A stretch of 64,000 nt of DNA from Saccharomonospora piscinae (GTDB lineage: Bacteria > Actinomycetota > Actinomycetes > Mycobacteriales > Pseudonocardiaceae). Shown here one piece after another: positions 45,799-54,695 of this stretch (positions within the stretch are counted from its first letter, which is position 1; the number at the start of each line of letters is the position of its first letter). The notes beneath the pieces were generated by a model, which saw only the letters and a program-made list of their open reading frames with translations, was not told the origin of the DNA and did no database searches. The DNA is taken from NCBI RefSeq assembly GCF_005862235.1, contig NZ_VCEK01000003.1:850079-914078 (forward strand), written 5' to 3'. Made by a program: the position numbers and the translations under genes.

Positions 45799-47217
45799 AT
45801 GACACTCGGGTCGCGGGAACTGCCCGCCGTGTTGCGCAGCGCGCATCTGATCGGGATCGGCGGTGCGGGGATGAGCGGAATCGCGCGCATCCTGCTCGCC
45901 AGGGGAGCACGGGTGTCCGGCTCCGATGCGAAGGATTCGCGCGCGTTTCTCACCCTGCGGGCGCAGGGCGCCCGCATCGAGGTGGGACAACGGGCGGAGA
46001 ACCTGGGTTCGGACGGTGACGCGCCGTCGGCGGTCGTCGTGTCGACGGCGATCAAGGAGTCCAATCCCGAACTGCTCGCCGCCCGCGAGCGTGGGATCAC
46101 CGTCCTGCACCGGGCCGAGGCGCTGGCTGCGCTGATGGAAGGCCACCGGGTCGCCTGTATCGCCGGAACCCACGGCAAGACGTCCACCACGTCGATGCTC
46201 ACGGTCGCGTTGCAGCACTGCCGGCTCGACCCGTCGTTCGCCATCGGCGGCGACCTCAACGAGTCGGGCGCCAACGCCCACCACGGCGGTGGCGGGATCT
46301 TCGTGGCGGAGGCGGACGAGAGCGACGGGTCCTTCCTGTCGTACTCGCCGTCGGTCGCGGTGATCACCAACATCGAGCCCGACCACCTGGACCACCACGG
46401 TTCCGCGGATGCCTACAACGCCGTGTTCTCCGACTTCCTCGCGCGCGTCCGGCCGGACGGGGTGCTGATCGTCTGTGCCGACGACGGCCCCGCGGCGGAG
46501 CTGGCGGCGCGTGCCGAGCGGCAGGGTGTCCGGGTGCGCCGCTACGGCCGTGCCGCCACCGGCGACGCGGACGCCAGGGTGCTCGACTACGTCCCCGGTG
46601 AGGACGGCGGCACGGTCCGGGTCGGTCTCGGCGGTGCGGAACTGCGTGTCCGGGTGTCCGTGCCGGGCGAGCACATGGCGTTCAACGCCGTTGCCGCACT
46701 GCTGGCGGGCCTCGAACTCGGAGCCGAGAGCACCGATCTGATCGACGGGCTCGCGGCCTTCGGTGGCGTGCGGCGGCGCTTCGAGTTCAAGGGCCGGGCG
46801 GGTGACGTGCGGGTCTACGACGACTACGCCCACCACCCCACGGAAGTCGCGGCGCAGTTGAGGGCGGTGCGGCAGACGGCGGGTCCCGGCCGGGTCGTGG
46901 TGGTGTTCCAGCCGCACCTGTACTCCCGGACGAAGGCGTTCGCCACGGAATTCGCCGAGGCGCTGGGGCTGGCCGACGAGGTCGTGGTCCTCGACGTCTA
47001 CGGCGCGAGGGAGGAGCCGGAGCCGGGGGTCACCGGCGAGCTGGTCGCCTCGCGGATCAGTGGTGCCGGAGCACACTACGAACCCGCGTTCGACCGCGCG
47101 GTCACGCTCGTGTCGCAGCTCGCGAAGCCCGGGGACCTCGTCGTGACGATGGGCGCGGGTGACGTCACCCAGCTCGGGCCCGAGCTGCTCGTCGAGCTGG
47201 ACCGCCGGGACCGGTGA
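45799..47217 (+). CDS. murC: UDP-MurNAc:L-alanine ligase
   Basis: First step of the stem peptide. The protein is 472 aa. Gly-rich N-terminus HLIGIGGAGMSGIA; ATP loop GTHGKTST near residue 123; EADESDGSFL; YDDYAHHPTE. ATG with GGGGGAAGG upstream. It follows murG by 34 bases. Confidence 0.97.
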   Translation: MTLGSRELPAVLRSAHLIGIGGAGMSGIARILLARGARVSGSDAKDSRAFLTLRAQGARIEVGQRAENLGSDGDAPSAVVVSTAIKESNPELLAARERGITVLHRAEALAALMEGHRVACIAGTHGKTSTTSMLTVALQHCRLDPSFAIGGDLNESGANAHHGGGGIFVAEADESDGSFLSYSPSVAVITNIEPDHLDHHGSADAYNAVFSDFLARVRPDGVLIVCADDGPAAELAARAERQGVRVRRYGRAATGDADARVLDYVPGEDGGTVRVGLGGAELRVRVSVPGEHMAFNAVAALLAGLELGAESTDLIDGLAAFGGVRRRFEFKGRAGDVRVYDDYAHHPTEVAAQLRAVRQTAGPGRVVVVFQPHLYSRTKAFATEFAEALGLADEVVVLDVYGAREEPEPGVTGELVASRISGAGAHYEPAFDRAVTLVSQLAKPGDLVVTMGAGDVTQLGPELLVELDRRDR

Positions 47218-47230
47218 GGACGGCCCCGCC

Positions 47231-47983
47231 GTGGCCACGACGCGAGCGCCGACGAGGGAGCGGGCGAGACCGAGGCCGCGCGGATCGGCCTCGCGTCGTC
47301 GCCGCGCGCCGTCGCGGCAGCAGGTGGTGCAGCGACGGCGCATCGCCGCGCTCAGCGTGCTCACCGTCATCACACTGGCGTACCTGGTGTGGTTCACGCC
47401 CCTGCTCGGGGTGAGCACTGTCGAGGTGACCGGTGCCCGCGCGGTCGGGGAACAACGGGTGCGGGCCGCCGCCGACGTGCCGCTGGATCATCCCATGCTG
47501 CGGCTCGACACCGACGCGATCGCGGCGCGGGTCGCCGCGTTGCCCGGCGTGGCGGGTGTGGACGTGTCGCGCTCGTGGCCGTCGACCGTCACCGTCACCG
47601 TGACGGAGCGTCGCGCGGTCGCCTACCACGACGGCGGGGACGGCATCCGGCTCGTCGATTCCGCCGGAGTCCTCTTCCAGCGGGTCGAGGCGGCGCCGGA
47701 GGGCCTGCCCCGGCTGGAGGTACTCGATCCGGGGCCCGCCGACGACGAGACCACGGCCGCCACCGGCGCGCTGGCGTCGCTGCCCGCGGAGCTGGCCGAG
47801 CAGGTCGTGGCGGTCGCGGCCACCACGGCGGGCAGTGTCGAGTTCGAACTGACCGGCGATCGCACCGTCCGGTGGGGCGACGCGGAGCAGAACGGCTACA
47901 AGGCGAGGGTGCTCGGCGTGCTGCTGGGGCAGGACGGCACGGTGTTCGACGTGTCCAGCCCTGAGCTGCCCACCGTGTCGTGA
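47231..47983 (+). CDS. ftsQ: Cell division protein FtsQ
   Basis: Bitopic membrane protein that links early and late division proteins. The protein is 250 aa from the GTG at 47231. Very basic N-terminus (residues 1-37), one helix (about 38-58), POTRA domain (about 60-130, STVEVTGARAVGEQRV) and a beta domain. Starts earlier in the frame would lie inside murC. The stop overlaps the longest frame of the following DinB gene. Confidence 0.93.
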   Translation: MATTRAPTRERARPRPRGSASRRRRAPSRQQVVQRRRIAALSVLTVITLAYLVWFTPLLGVSTVEVTGARAVGEQRVRAAADVPLDHPMLRLDTDAIAARVAALPGVAGVDVSRSWPSTVTVTVTERRAVAYHDGGDGIRLVDSAGVLFQRVEAAPEGLPRLEVLDPGPADDETTAATGALASLPAELAEQVVAVAATTAGSVEFELTGDRTVRWGDAEQNGYKARVLGVLLGQDGTVFDVSSPELPTVS

Positions 47984-47994
47984 TCACGACCTGG

Positions 47995-48000
47995 CAGAGT
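47995..48000 (+). promoter_or_regulatory. -10-like hexamer for the DinB-like gene
   Basis: CAGAGT lies six bases before the GTG at 48007. The surrounding TGGCAGAGTGNNGCCGTG recurs before yggT (52345-52361), so the two may use the same kind of promoter. Confidence 0.4.
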
Positions 48001-48006
48001 GTCGCC

Positions 48007-48513
48007 GTGACGAACGACGACACGCGGCCTGAACCGCCGTGGACGGGCTCGGAACGCGAGACGCTCACCGGGTTTCTCGACTACCTCAGGGCGACGATCC
48101 GCTGGAAGTCCGAGGGCCTGAGCGACGAGCAGGCCCGGCGGGCGCTGCTGCCGAGTGAGCTGACGACCGTGGCGGGTCTGGTGGGCCACCTGACCTACGT
48201 CGAGAGCTTCTGGTTCTCGGTGGTGCTGGCGGGTGAGGCCGACCCGTGGCGGGAGGCGTTCACCGACGATCCGGACGCGGAGTTCCGTGCGGCGCAGGGC
48301 GTTCCGCTGGCGCGACTGCTCGACGACTACGAGCGCCAATGCGCGCGCAGCAGGGAGATCGTGGCGGATCGCGCTCTCGAACACGAGGTGCCGTTCCGTT
48401 CCGGGGCGGTGACCGCGCGCTGGGTCCTGACTCACCTGATCGAGGAGACCGGCCGGCACGCGGGCCATCTGGACGTACTCCGGGAGCTGCTCGACGGCAG
48501 GACCGGTGAGTGA
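48007..48513 (+). CDS. DinB-family (DUF664) protein inserted between ftsQ and ftsZ
   Basis: A 168 aa four-helix-bundle protein. Family features: GLVGHLTYVESFWFSVVL and LIEETGRHAGHLDVLRELL, with His residues in each, which bind a metal in this superfamily. Related actinobacterial proteins are mycothiol- or other thiol-dependent transferases, but the substrate here is unknown. The GTG at 48007 has the -10-like hexamer; the GTG at 47980 overlapping ftsQ is also possible (177 aa). In most actinobacteria ftsZ follows ftsQ directly, so this gene interrupts the division cluster. Confidence 0.8.
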   Translation: MTNDDTRPEPPWTGSERETLTGFLDYLRATIRWKSEGLSDEQARRALLPSELTTVAGLVGHLTYVESFWFSVVLAGEADPWREAFTDDPDAEFRAAQGVPLARLLDDYERQCARSREIVADRALEHEVPFRSGAVTARWVLTHLIEETGRHAGHLDVLRELLDGRTGE

Positions 48514-48637
48514 ACCCGTTCGGAGGAAGTACGTGGCCACGACCAAACACGTTGTGGCGAAACACGTTCGCGACACGCCGCGTGGCTGCTGGATTCCGGG
48601 CTGGAGTGTGCCTACCGTCCGTCAGCAACGTTGGTAG

Positions 48638-48672
48638 TTGACATAACTCTGAACCTCTACCTCAGGTTGAGG
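48638..48672 (+). promoter_or_regulatory. ftsZ upstream region with a TTGACA element and small hairpin
   Basis: TTGACA (48638-48643) is followed by ATAACTCTGAACC and the small inverted repeat CCTCA-GGT-TGAGG (48660-48672). The block is AT-richer than its surroundings and lies 80-115 bases before the ftsZ ATG, inside the only long gap (239 bases) of the cluster. I cannot place a classical -10 at 17 bases. Likely ftsZ promoter or operator. Confidence 0.5.
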
Positions 48673-48752
48673 GTTCGGCCGGACGGCCCCGCACTCGTCG
48701 ACGAGCCAGCGCCGACGCACGACAGCACCACCACGATCAGGAAGGCAACCCG

Positions 48753-50096
48753 ATGACGCCCCCGCACAATTACCTCGCGGTGATCAAGGTCGTCGGAATC
48801 GGCGGCGGCGGTGTGAACGCCGTGAACCGCATGATCGAGGTCGGCCTGAAGGGCGTGGAGTTCATCGCGGTGAACACCGATGCGCAGGCCCTGTTGATGT
48901 CCGATGCGGACGTCAAGCTGGACATCGGCCGCGAGCTCACGCGCGGCCTCGGCGCGGGCGCGTCCCCCGAGGTCGGACAGAAGGCCGCCGAGGACCATCG
49001 CGAGGAGATCGAAGAGGTACTCAAGGGTGCCGACATGGTCTTCGTCACCGCCGGTGAGGGCGGTGGCACCGGCACCGGGGGAGCCCCGGTGGTCGCGCAG
49101 ATCGCGCGCAAGCTCGGCGCGCTCACGATCGGTGTGGTCACGCGGCCGTTCTCCTTCGAGGGCAAGCGCCGTGCCCGGCAGGCCGAGGACGGAATACAGT
49201 CCCTGCGCAACGAGTGCGACACTCTGATCGTCATTCCGAACGACCGGCTGCTCCAGCTCGGCGACATCGGCGTGTCACTCATGGACGCGTTCCGTTCGGC
49301 CGACGAGGTGCTGCTCTCCGGTGTTCAGGGCATCACCGACCTCATCACGACGCCGGGTCTGATCAACCTGGACTTCGCCGACGTGAAGAGCGTGATGTCC
49401 GGTGCGGGCAGCGCGCTCATGGGCATCGGCTCGGCGCGAGGTGAGGGACGCGCGGTGCAGGCGGCCGAGAAGGCGATCAACTCGCCCCTGCTGGAGGCGT
49501 CGATGGACGGCGCACACGGTGCGCTGCTGTCGATCGCCGGAGGCTCCGACCTCGGACTCTTCGAGATCAACGAGGCCGCGTCGCTGGTACAGGAGTCGGC
49601 GCACCCCGAAGCGAACATCATCTTCGGAACGATCATCGACGACTCGCTCGGCGACGAGGTCAGGGTCACGGTGATCGCGGCGGGCTTCGACGCCGGGGCG
49701 CCCACCCACAAGAAGCTGGATCCCGGCACGTTCACCGCCCGGGCTGCGGAGGCCGAGGGCCAGCGCGGCAACGGCGGCTCGGGCGGACCGGGCGCCGCCG
49801 CACCCGTCGGCGGAGACCCGCGCGACGCCGGTGGCAGGCCGGGACACGACGACGCGGGTAATCCGACGCCCCCCGTGGCGCGGCGTTCGCCACCGCCGGC
49901 GGGGCAGGGCGGTCACTCCGGCTCGCTTCCTCCCGGACCCGGGACGCCGCGTGGCTACTCCGTTCCGCCGTCGGCCTCGTCGGCGCCCTCGCCGAGTTCG
50001 CAGCGGACGCAGGGAAACCTGCCGGGCGGCACCTACCCGGCAGGCGACGACCCGACCGACGACGACGTGGACGTGCCGCCCTTCATGCGCCGCTGA
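48753..50096 (+). CDS. ftsZ: Cell division GTPase FtsZ
   Basis: Tubulin homologue that polymerises into the division ring. The protein is 447 aa. GTP loop [12 protein letters not shown] around residues 100-112. N-terminal [15 protein letters not shown]. The last about 130 residues are a long Gly/Pro/Ser linker ending in the conserved tail peptide [11 protein letters not shown], which binds SepF and other partners. ATG with AGGAAGG upstream. Own promoter region precedes it. Confidence 0.98.
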   Translation: MTPPHNYLAVIKVVGIGGGGVNAVNRMIEVGLKGVEFIAVNTDAQALLMSDADVKLDIGRELTRGLGAGASPEVGQKAAEDHREEIEEVLKGADMVFVTAGEGGGTGTGGAPVVAQIARKLGALTIGVVTRPFSFEGKRRARQAEDGIQSLRNECDTLIVIPNDRLLQLGDIGVSLMDAFRSADEVLLSGVQGITDLITTPGLINLDFADVKSVMSGAGSALMGIGSARGEGRAVQAAEKAINSPLLEASMDGAHGALLSIAGGSDLGLFEINEAASLVQESAHPEANIIFGTIIDDSLGDEVRVTVIAAGFDAGAPTHKKLDPGTFTARAAEAEGQRGNGGSGGPGAAAPVGGDPRDAGGRPGHDDAGNPTPPVARRSPPPAGQGGHSGSLPPGPGTPRGYSVPPSASSAPSPSSQRTQGNLPGGTYPAGDDPTDDDVDVPPFMRR

Positions 50097-50151
50097 GCCG
50101 TCTAAGCTCGCACAGGCACACCAGCACGAGGTGCCGAAGGGGTTGAGCGTT

Positions 50152-50856
50152 GTGCGCATTCGCCGGGTCGTGACCACCAGAGCGGGAGGGCGGTCCGCGC
50201 CACCGTTCGACTCGTTCAACCTGGGCGACCACGTGGGCGACGATCCGGCCGACGTGGCCGCCAACCGCAGCAGGCTCGCGCGGGAGCTCGGCCTCGCCCC
50301 CGACCAGCTGAGCTGGATGGAGCAGGTCCACGGGCGCACGGTCACCGTCGTCGACGGCACCGAGCGGGCGCCCGCCGAGGCCACGGACGCACTGGTCACC
50401 GACCGGCCCGGTCTCGCCCTGGTCGCGCTCGTGGCCGACTGTGTGCCGATCCTGCTCGGGGACAGCGAAGCCGGTGTGGTGGCCGCGGTCCACGCGGGCC
50501 GGGTGGGCGCCAGGGTCGGGGTGCTTCCCGCGGCTCTGGAGACCATGGAATCGCTCGGGGCGCGTCGCGCTCGCGTCGAGGTGCTGCTCGGCCCGGCCGT
50601 TTGCGGGCAGTGCTACGAGGTTCCGCGCGCCATGGCCGACGACGTGGAGGCACACCTGCCCGGCAGCGCGTGCCGGAGCAGAAACGGCACTCCCGCGCTC
50701 GACCTGCGAGCGGGACTGTGGCGGCAGCTCGGTGACCTCGGTGTCGGCAAGATCGGAGTCGATCCCCGGTGCACGGTGGAGGACGAAACGCTGTTCAGCC
50801 ATCGCAGGAAGGCCCCGACGGGCAGGATCGCGGCGGTCACGTGGCTGGAACAGTGA
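50152..50856 (+). CDS. pgeF: Peptidoglycan editing factor PgeF (YfiH, laccase-domain family)
   Basis: A zinc enzyme of the DUF152/Cu-oxidase_4 family that removes L-Ser misincorporated in place of L-Ala in peptidoglycan precursors (shown for E. coli), with purine-nucleoside activities in homologues. The protein is 234 aa from the GTG at 50152 with AAGGGG nine bases upstream. Metal-site motifs: VADCVPILL, AVHAGRVG (His) and CGQCYEV. Fits the murC-ftsZ context. Stop overlaps yggS in GTGA. Confidence 0.92.
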   Translation: MRIRRVVTTRAGGRSAPPFDSFNLGDHVGDDPADVAANRSRLARELGLAPDQLSWMEQVHGRTVTVVDGTERAPAEATDALVTDRPGLALVALVADCVPILLGDSEAGVVAAVHAGRVGARVGVLPAALETMESLGARRARVEVLLGPAVCGQCYEVPRAMADDVEAHLPGSACRSRNGTPALDLRAGLWRQLGDLGVGKIGVDPRCTVEDETLFSHRRKAPTGRIAAVTWLEQ

Positions 50857-51671
50857 ACGATCCGCGAAGGACCGAACTGGCCGGAGCCCTGCGCGAGGTC
50901 ACCGACCGCATCGAGCGTGCGTGCGCTCGCGCGGGCCGCTCCCCGGCCGAGGTCAGGCTGCTCGCCGTGACCAAGACCTTCCCGGCGAGCGACGCCGCAC
51001 TGCTCACCGACCTCGGTGTGACCGAACTCGCCGAGAACCGCGACCAGGAGGCGGCGGAGAAGGTCCGCGAGGTGGCGCGCGTCCGCCCAGGCGCAGCCCC
51101 CCGTTGGCACATGGTGGGGCGCCTGCAGCGCAACAAGGCTCGCTCGGTGGCTCGCTGGGCGGCGGAGGTGCAGTCGGTGGACTCCCTCCGGCTGGCCGAC
51201 GCGCTGTCCAAGGCGGCCGGGGCGGCGCTGGACGCGGGCGAGCGGGATCGGCCGCTCGACGTGCTCATCCAGGCCAGCCTCGACGACGATCCGTCGCGCG
51301 GCGGCTGCCCGCTGGACGAAGTGGTGACGCTCGCCGACGCCATCGCGCACCGGGGTGAGCACCTCCGGTTGCGGGGCGTAATGGCCGTCGCTCCGCTCGG
51401 AGCGGATCCGGAGCCCGCCTTCGCGCGCCTCGCCGCCGCTGCCGAACGGCTGCGGTCGGCCCATCCCGCGGCCACCGAGATGTCCGCGGGCATGAGTGGT
51501 GACCTGGATCAGGCGATCGCGTACGGGTCCACGTGTGTGCGTGTCGGAACCGCACTGCTCGGCGGTCGCGGTCTAGCCTCCCCCTCAGCAAGGTCCACCC
51601 ACAGCGGCGTCCGAGGTCCGGGAGTCGGCGGACCGCACGAGACCACCGCGGAGGGCGAGGGAGAGGCATGA
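50853..51671 (+). CDS. PLP homeostasis protein YggS
   Basis: A pyridoxal-phosphate-binding protein of the alanine-racemase fold that keeps free PLP and amino-acid pools balanced; not a racemase. The protein is 272 aa. The PLP Lys lies in [24 protein letters not shown] and RIGTAL-type ([10 protein letters not shown]) end are family features. The last about 28 residues are a Gly/Ser tail. GTG overlaps pgeF; stop overlaps sepF in ATGA. Confidence 0.92.
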   Translation: MNDPRRTELAGALREVTDRIERACARAGRSPAEVRLLAVTKTFPASDAALLTDLGVTELAENRDQEAAEKVREVARVRPGAAPRWHMVGRLQRNKARSVARWAAEVQSVDSLRLADALSKAAGAALDAGERDRPLDVLIQASLDDDPSRGGCPLDEVVTLADAIAHRGEHLRLRGVMAVAPLGADPEPAFARLAAAAERLRSAHPAATEMSAGMSGDLDQAIAYGSTCVRVGTALLGGRGLASPSARSTHSGVRGPGVGGPHETTAEGEGEA

Positions 51672-52327
51672 GCGCGCTACAGAAGCTGAAGGCCTACTTC
51701 GGGATGGTCCCTGCCGAAGACGAGTACGACTTCGACGAGGACTATCGGCGCGACTACCAGGGCGACGACTACGGCTCGTACGACGAGCCGGGGTACAAGG
51801 ACACGCAGCCGCGCCGGTCCCGTCCCCGCTACCGGGTCATGGACGAGTTCGAGGAGGCGGAATCACCCCCGTCACCCCCGTCGCCCGCGTCGCCCCCGCC
51901 TCGCACCCGCCGGTCCGCGTCCCGCGGAGAGCCTGCGGTCCACGGATCACTCGCCATCGACCGGCAGCCGGAACCGGTGGCGCGCGTGCGGCCGATGACC
52001 ACGCCCGGTGCGGCGCCCGAGGCGCCGGGCGCGGCGGCGCGGGACCCGCTGAGCCGCATCATCACGCTGCACCCGACAAGCTACGCGGAGGCGCGGGAGA
52101 TCGGTGAGGCGTACCGCGACGGCGCCCCTGTGATCATGAACCTGACCGAGATGGAGAACGCCGACGCCAAGCGGCTCGTCGACTTCGCGGCCGGTCTCGC
52201 CTTCGCGCTGCGGGGCTCCATGGACAAGGTCACGAACAAGGTGTTCTTACTCTCACCGCCGGACGTCGATGTGACGGCGGAGGACCGAAGGAGGATTGCC
52301 GAGGGCGGGTTGTTCCTCCGCCACTGA
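51668..52327 (+). CDS. sepF: Cell division protein SepF
   Basis: Membrane-associated anchor for FtsZ in actinobacteria, which lack FtsA. The protein is 219 aa. N-terminal membrane-binding helix [13 protein letters not shown]; an acidic Tyr/Asp-rich linker with a Pro/Ser run (about 20-135); the SepF core (about 136-215, with DLT-like [17 protein letters not shown] and [15 protein letters not shown]). ATG with GAGAGG upstream. It binds the FtsZ tail encoded upstream. Confidence 0.96.
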   Translation: MSALQKLKAYFGMVPAEDEYDFDEDYRRDYQGDDYGSYDEPGYKDTQPRRSRPRYRVMDEFEEAESPPSPPSPASPPPRTRRSASRGEPAVHGSLAIDRQPEPVARVRPMTTPGAAPEAPGAAARDPLSRIITLHPTSYAEAREIGEAYRDGAPVIMNLTEMENADAKRLVDFAAGLAFALRGSMDKVTNKVFLLSPPDVDVTAEDRRRIAEGGLFLRH

Positions 52328-52346
52328 TGTCGGGAACGACGTGTGG

Positions 52347-52352
52347 CAGAGT
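52347..52352 (+). promoter_or_regulatory. -10-like hexamer for yggT
   Basis: CAGAGT lies six bases before the GTG at 52359, inside TGGCAGAGTGGTGCCGTG. The same pattern precedes the DinB-like gene at 47.99 kb. Confidence 0.4.
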
Positions 52353-52358
52353 GGTGCC

Positions 52359-52643
52359 GTGGTCGCTGTCCGCATGATTCTGTACTGGCTGCTCTTCGCC
52401 TTCTGGCTGCTGCTCACGGCGCGTATCGTGGTGGAGCTCGTGCGCTCCTTCGCGCGTGACTGGCGTCCCGCGGGAGGCGTCGCGGTGACACTCGAGACGA
52501 TCTACACGGTGACTGACCCGCCGGTCCGGCTTGTGCGACGGATTATTCCGATCGTGAGGATCGGCGGCGTGGGACTGGACCTATCGATTATGGTGCTGCT
52601 GTTGGTTGTGTTCATACTGATGCAACTGGCGTATCCCGGGTAG
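52359..52643 (+). CDS. YggT family membrane protein
   Basis: A small protein (94 aa) with two membrane helices (ILYWLLFAFWLLLTARIVV and LSIMVLLLVVFILMQLAY) and the family core TDPPVRLVRRIIPIVRIGG. Proposed to organise membranes or DNA near the division site. The GTG at 52359 is decided by the -10-like hexamer; a frame to 52296 starts inside sepF. It lies between sepF and wag31, as in most actinobacteria. Confidence 0.88.
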   Translation: MVAVRMILYWLLFAFWLLLTARIVVELVRSFARDWRPAGGVAVTLETIYTVTDPPVRLVRRIIPIVRIGGVGLDLSIMVLLLVVFILMQLAYPG

Positions 52644-52692
52644 CGGGGAACCCGGGCGGAACGGCAGGCCATGGAGTGCGTGAGGTGATCTG

Positions 52693-53565
52693 ATGTCGTT
52701 GACTCCTGCTGACGTGCATAACGTCGCGTTCAGCAAGCCTCCGATCGGCAAGCGGGGCTACAACGAGGACGAGGTGGACGCGTTCCTCGACCTTGTGGAG
52801 ACCGAACTTGCCCGGTTGATTGAGGACAATAACGAGCTGCGGCAGCAGGTCGAACAGCTCGATGCCGAGTTGGAATCAACTCGTAGCGAGTTGGAATCCG
52901 CGAAGTCGTCGCAGTCGCAGCACGGTGCGCGGGACGAGGCGCCCTCGCGCAGGCTCGCGCCGGTGCCGCCGCCCGCCTCCGCGATGGAGCAGACGCAGGC
53001 CACCGGGTTGATGGCCGACGGCGGCGAGCCGAACGTGCAGGCCGCGAAGGTGCTCGGTCTCGCACAGGAGATGGCCGACCGGCTCACGGCGGAGGCGAAG
53101 ACCGAGTCCGACAGCATGCTCGCCGAGGCGAGGACCAAGTCGGAACAGTTGCTCTCCGACGCGCGGTCGAAGGCCGACTCGATGGTCAACGAGGCGCGCA
53201 CTCGCGCCGAGACCATGCTCAACGAGGCCCGCACCAGAGCCGAGACGCTGGAGCGGCAGGCGCGCGAGAAGGCGACCAACATGGATCGCGAGGCGCAGCG
53301 CAAGTACACCGAGACGCTGAACAACCTCAACACCGAGAAGACGGCTCTCAACAAGAAGATCGAGGAGCTGCGGACGATAGAGCGGGAGTACCGCACCAGG
53401 CTCCGTGGCTTTCTGGAGTCGCAGCTGCGCGAACTGGACGACCGTGGTTCGGCCGCGCCCGCCTCGGCGTCGTCGTCGGGTTCCGGGTCGACGAGCGGCA
53501 GTGGTAGCAGCGGCAGCGGCAGCGGGCAGGGCTACTCGTTCGGGCCGCGTGCCGAGGCCGGCTGA
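52693..53565 (+). CDS. wag31: DivIVA / Wag31 polar growth protein
   Basis: Coiled-coil scaffold that gathers cell-wall synthesis at the poles. The protein is 290 aa. N-terminal DivIVA domain [17 protein letters not shown] then [15 protein letters not shown]; coiled coil (about 30-75), a disordered Pro/Ala linker (about 80-115), then a second coiled coil with repeated 11-residue units ([23 protein letters not shown] and [11 protein letters not shown]). The tail is Ser/Gly-rich. The ribosome site GAGGTGATC is almost complete in its match to 16S rRNA, which fits an abundant protein. Confidence 0.97.
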   Translation: MSLTPADVHNVAFSKPPIGKRGYNEDEVDAFLDLVETELARLIEDNNELRQQVEQLDAELESTRSELESAKSSQSQHGARDEAPSRRLAPVPPPASAMEQTQATGLMADGGEPNVQAAKVLGLAQEMADRLTAEAKTESDSMLAEARTKSEQLLSDARSKADSMVNEARTRAETMLNEARTRAETLERQAREKATNMDREAQRKYTETLNNLNTEKTALNKKIEELRTIEREYRTRLRGFLESQLRELDDRGSAAPASASSSGSGSTSGSGSSGSGSGQGYSFGPRAEAG

Positions 53566-53647
53566 GGCCGGCGGAGCCGTCCTCCGCGACGACGTCGCGG
53601 CGGCGGGTCACTCCCGCCGTGACGTGGCGGTTGTGTTGTAATTCACC

Positions 53648-54376
53648 GTGCTTTACATCGTCCTCCTGCTGGTGCTGACGGCCCTCGGGCTAGTGGCCGC
53701 CGCGCTCGTCACGGCGAGTTCGCTGTGGGCCTGGGTGTCGATCGGTGTGTCGGGTCTCGCCGGGGCGTTGCTGGTCGTCGACCGGGTGCGTCGGGACAGG
53801 CCCGCGGGCCGCGTGCAGGCCCGTCCCCAACCCGCCGCGACTGGTACCGGCAGTACAGAGATCGCCGAGACCGCCGATGGCGCCGGTGCCGCGGAAGCGG
53901 GTGACGCCACCGAGCCGGAGCCGTCCCGTGCGCAGGAGCCCGTGGCGGCCGTCGAGCCTGCCGACGCGGAGCCGGAGCCGGAGCCGTTCCGGCCGACGCT
54001 CGTCGCGGCCGGCGGTGTGGCCGAGCGGGAACCGCGGGCGCGGGAAGGCGTGGACAGCCTGACCGACACGGCGCCTCGCACGGCACTGCTGGCGTCGTCG
54101 GGTGAACTCGCCGGTGCCGACGTCGATCCTCCTGAGGAGGACACGAGGGCCGACGACGCACTGCTCGTGGCCACCCTCGACGCGGAGGTGCTGGTGGTCG
54201 ACGAGTACCCCCGGTATCACCTCGCCGACTGTGGCTGGCTCGGGCCGAGGGCCACGATCCCCCTCTCGGCGAAGGAAGCACGCGACCTGGGCTTCAGCCC
54301 GTGCGGGCTGTGCGGACCGGACGCGGCGCTGACCGCCGCGCACCGGCGCAGGCTCCGGCGGCGCAGCACGGCCTGA
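53648..54376 (+). CDS. Membrane protein with a conserved C-terminal His/Cys motif (Rv2144c position)
   Basis: Function not known. The 242 aa protein has two N-terminal helices (LYIVLLLVLTALGLVAAALV and WVSIGVSGLAGALLVV), then an acidic, disordered linker of about 120 residues rich in Ala/Glu/Pro. The C-terminal module (about 180-230) reads YPRYHLADCGWLG...SAKEARDLGFSPCGLCGPD. The YHxxxC...GxxPCxxC pattern is seen in small metal-binding modules in several families, so a zinc site (H, C, C, C) is likely. A GTG start follows a TAAT-rich stretch. It sits between wag31 and ileS. Confidence 0.85.
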   Translation: MLYIVLLLVLTALGLVAAALVTASSLWAWVSIGVSGLAGALLVVDRVRRDRPAGRVQARPQPAATGTGSTEIAETADGAGAAEAGDATEPEPSRAQEPVAAVEPADAEPEPEPFRPTLVAAGGVAEREPRAREGVDSLTDTAPRTALLASSGELAGADVDPPEEDTRADDALLVATLDAEVLVVDEYPRYHLADCGWLGPRATIPLSAKEARDLGFSPCGLCGPDAALTAAHRRRLRRRSTA

Positions 54377-54433
54377 CCGACACCGTGCTCACCCTGCCCG
54401 CGGGTGGGCTGCTCACCGCGCTCGCCGGGTCAC

Positions 54434-54695
54434 CGGTTAATCTGGGGAGCACAGGCATCGATCCGGCCATCACCGGGGAGCCGCCGGAAGAACGGGCGAG
54501 CGCGGTCCGAGAGGTCCGCCCGCCTCAGTAGACCCGGCCGGGACCGGCCCGTCACCGCCGGCCAACGAGAGGTCCGCGCCGTCGCGCGGGCAACCGGGGT
54601 GGTACCGCGGTACGCGCGCCGACCGGCGTCGTGTCGTCCCCGAGCAGGCCGAAAGGCCGCCGGCGAGGACGACGACCGCGAGGAGCGCACCACCG
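54434..54695 (+). promoter_or_regulatory. T-box leader controlling ileS translation
   Basis: The RNA senses uncharged tRNA-Ile. Seen directly: specifier codon ATC at 54469-54471 inside CCGGCCATCACCGG, CCGGAAGAACGG following, AGTAGA at 54527-54532, and the T-box GGGGTGGTACCGCGG at 54596-54610, whose TGGT pairs with the tRNA 3' end. No U-rich terminator is present; a hairpin pairs TCGTCC (54634-54639) with GGACGA (54667-54672) just before the ribosome site GAGGAG (54680-54685). This matches actinobacterial ileS T-boxes that act on translation. The 319-base gap before ileS is fully explained by this leader. Confidence 0.9.
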
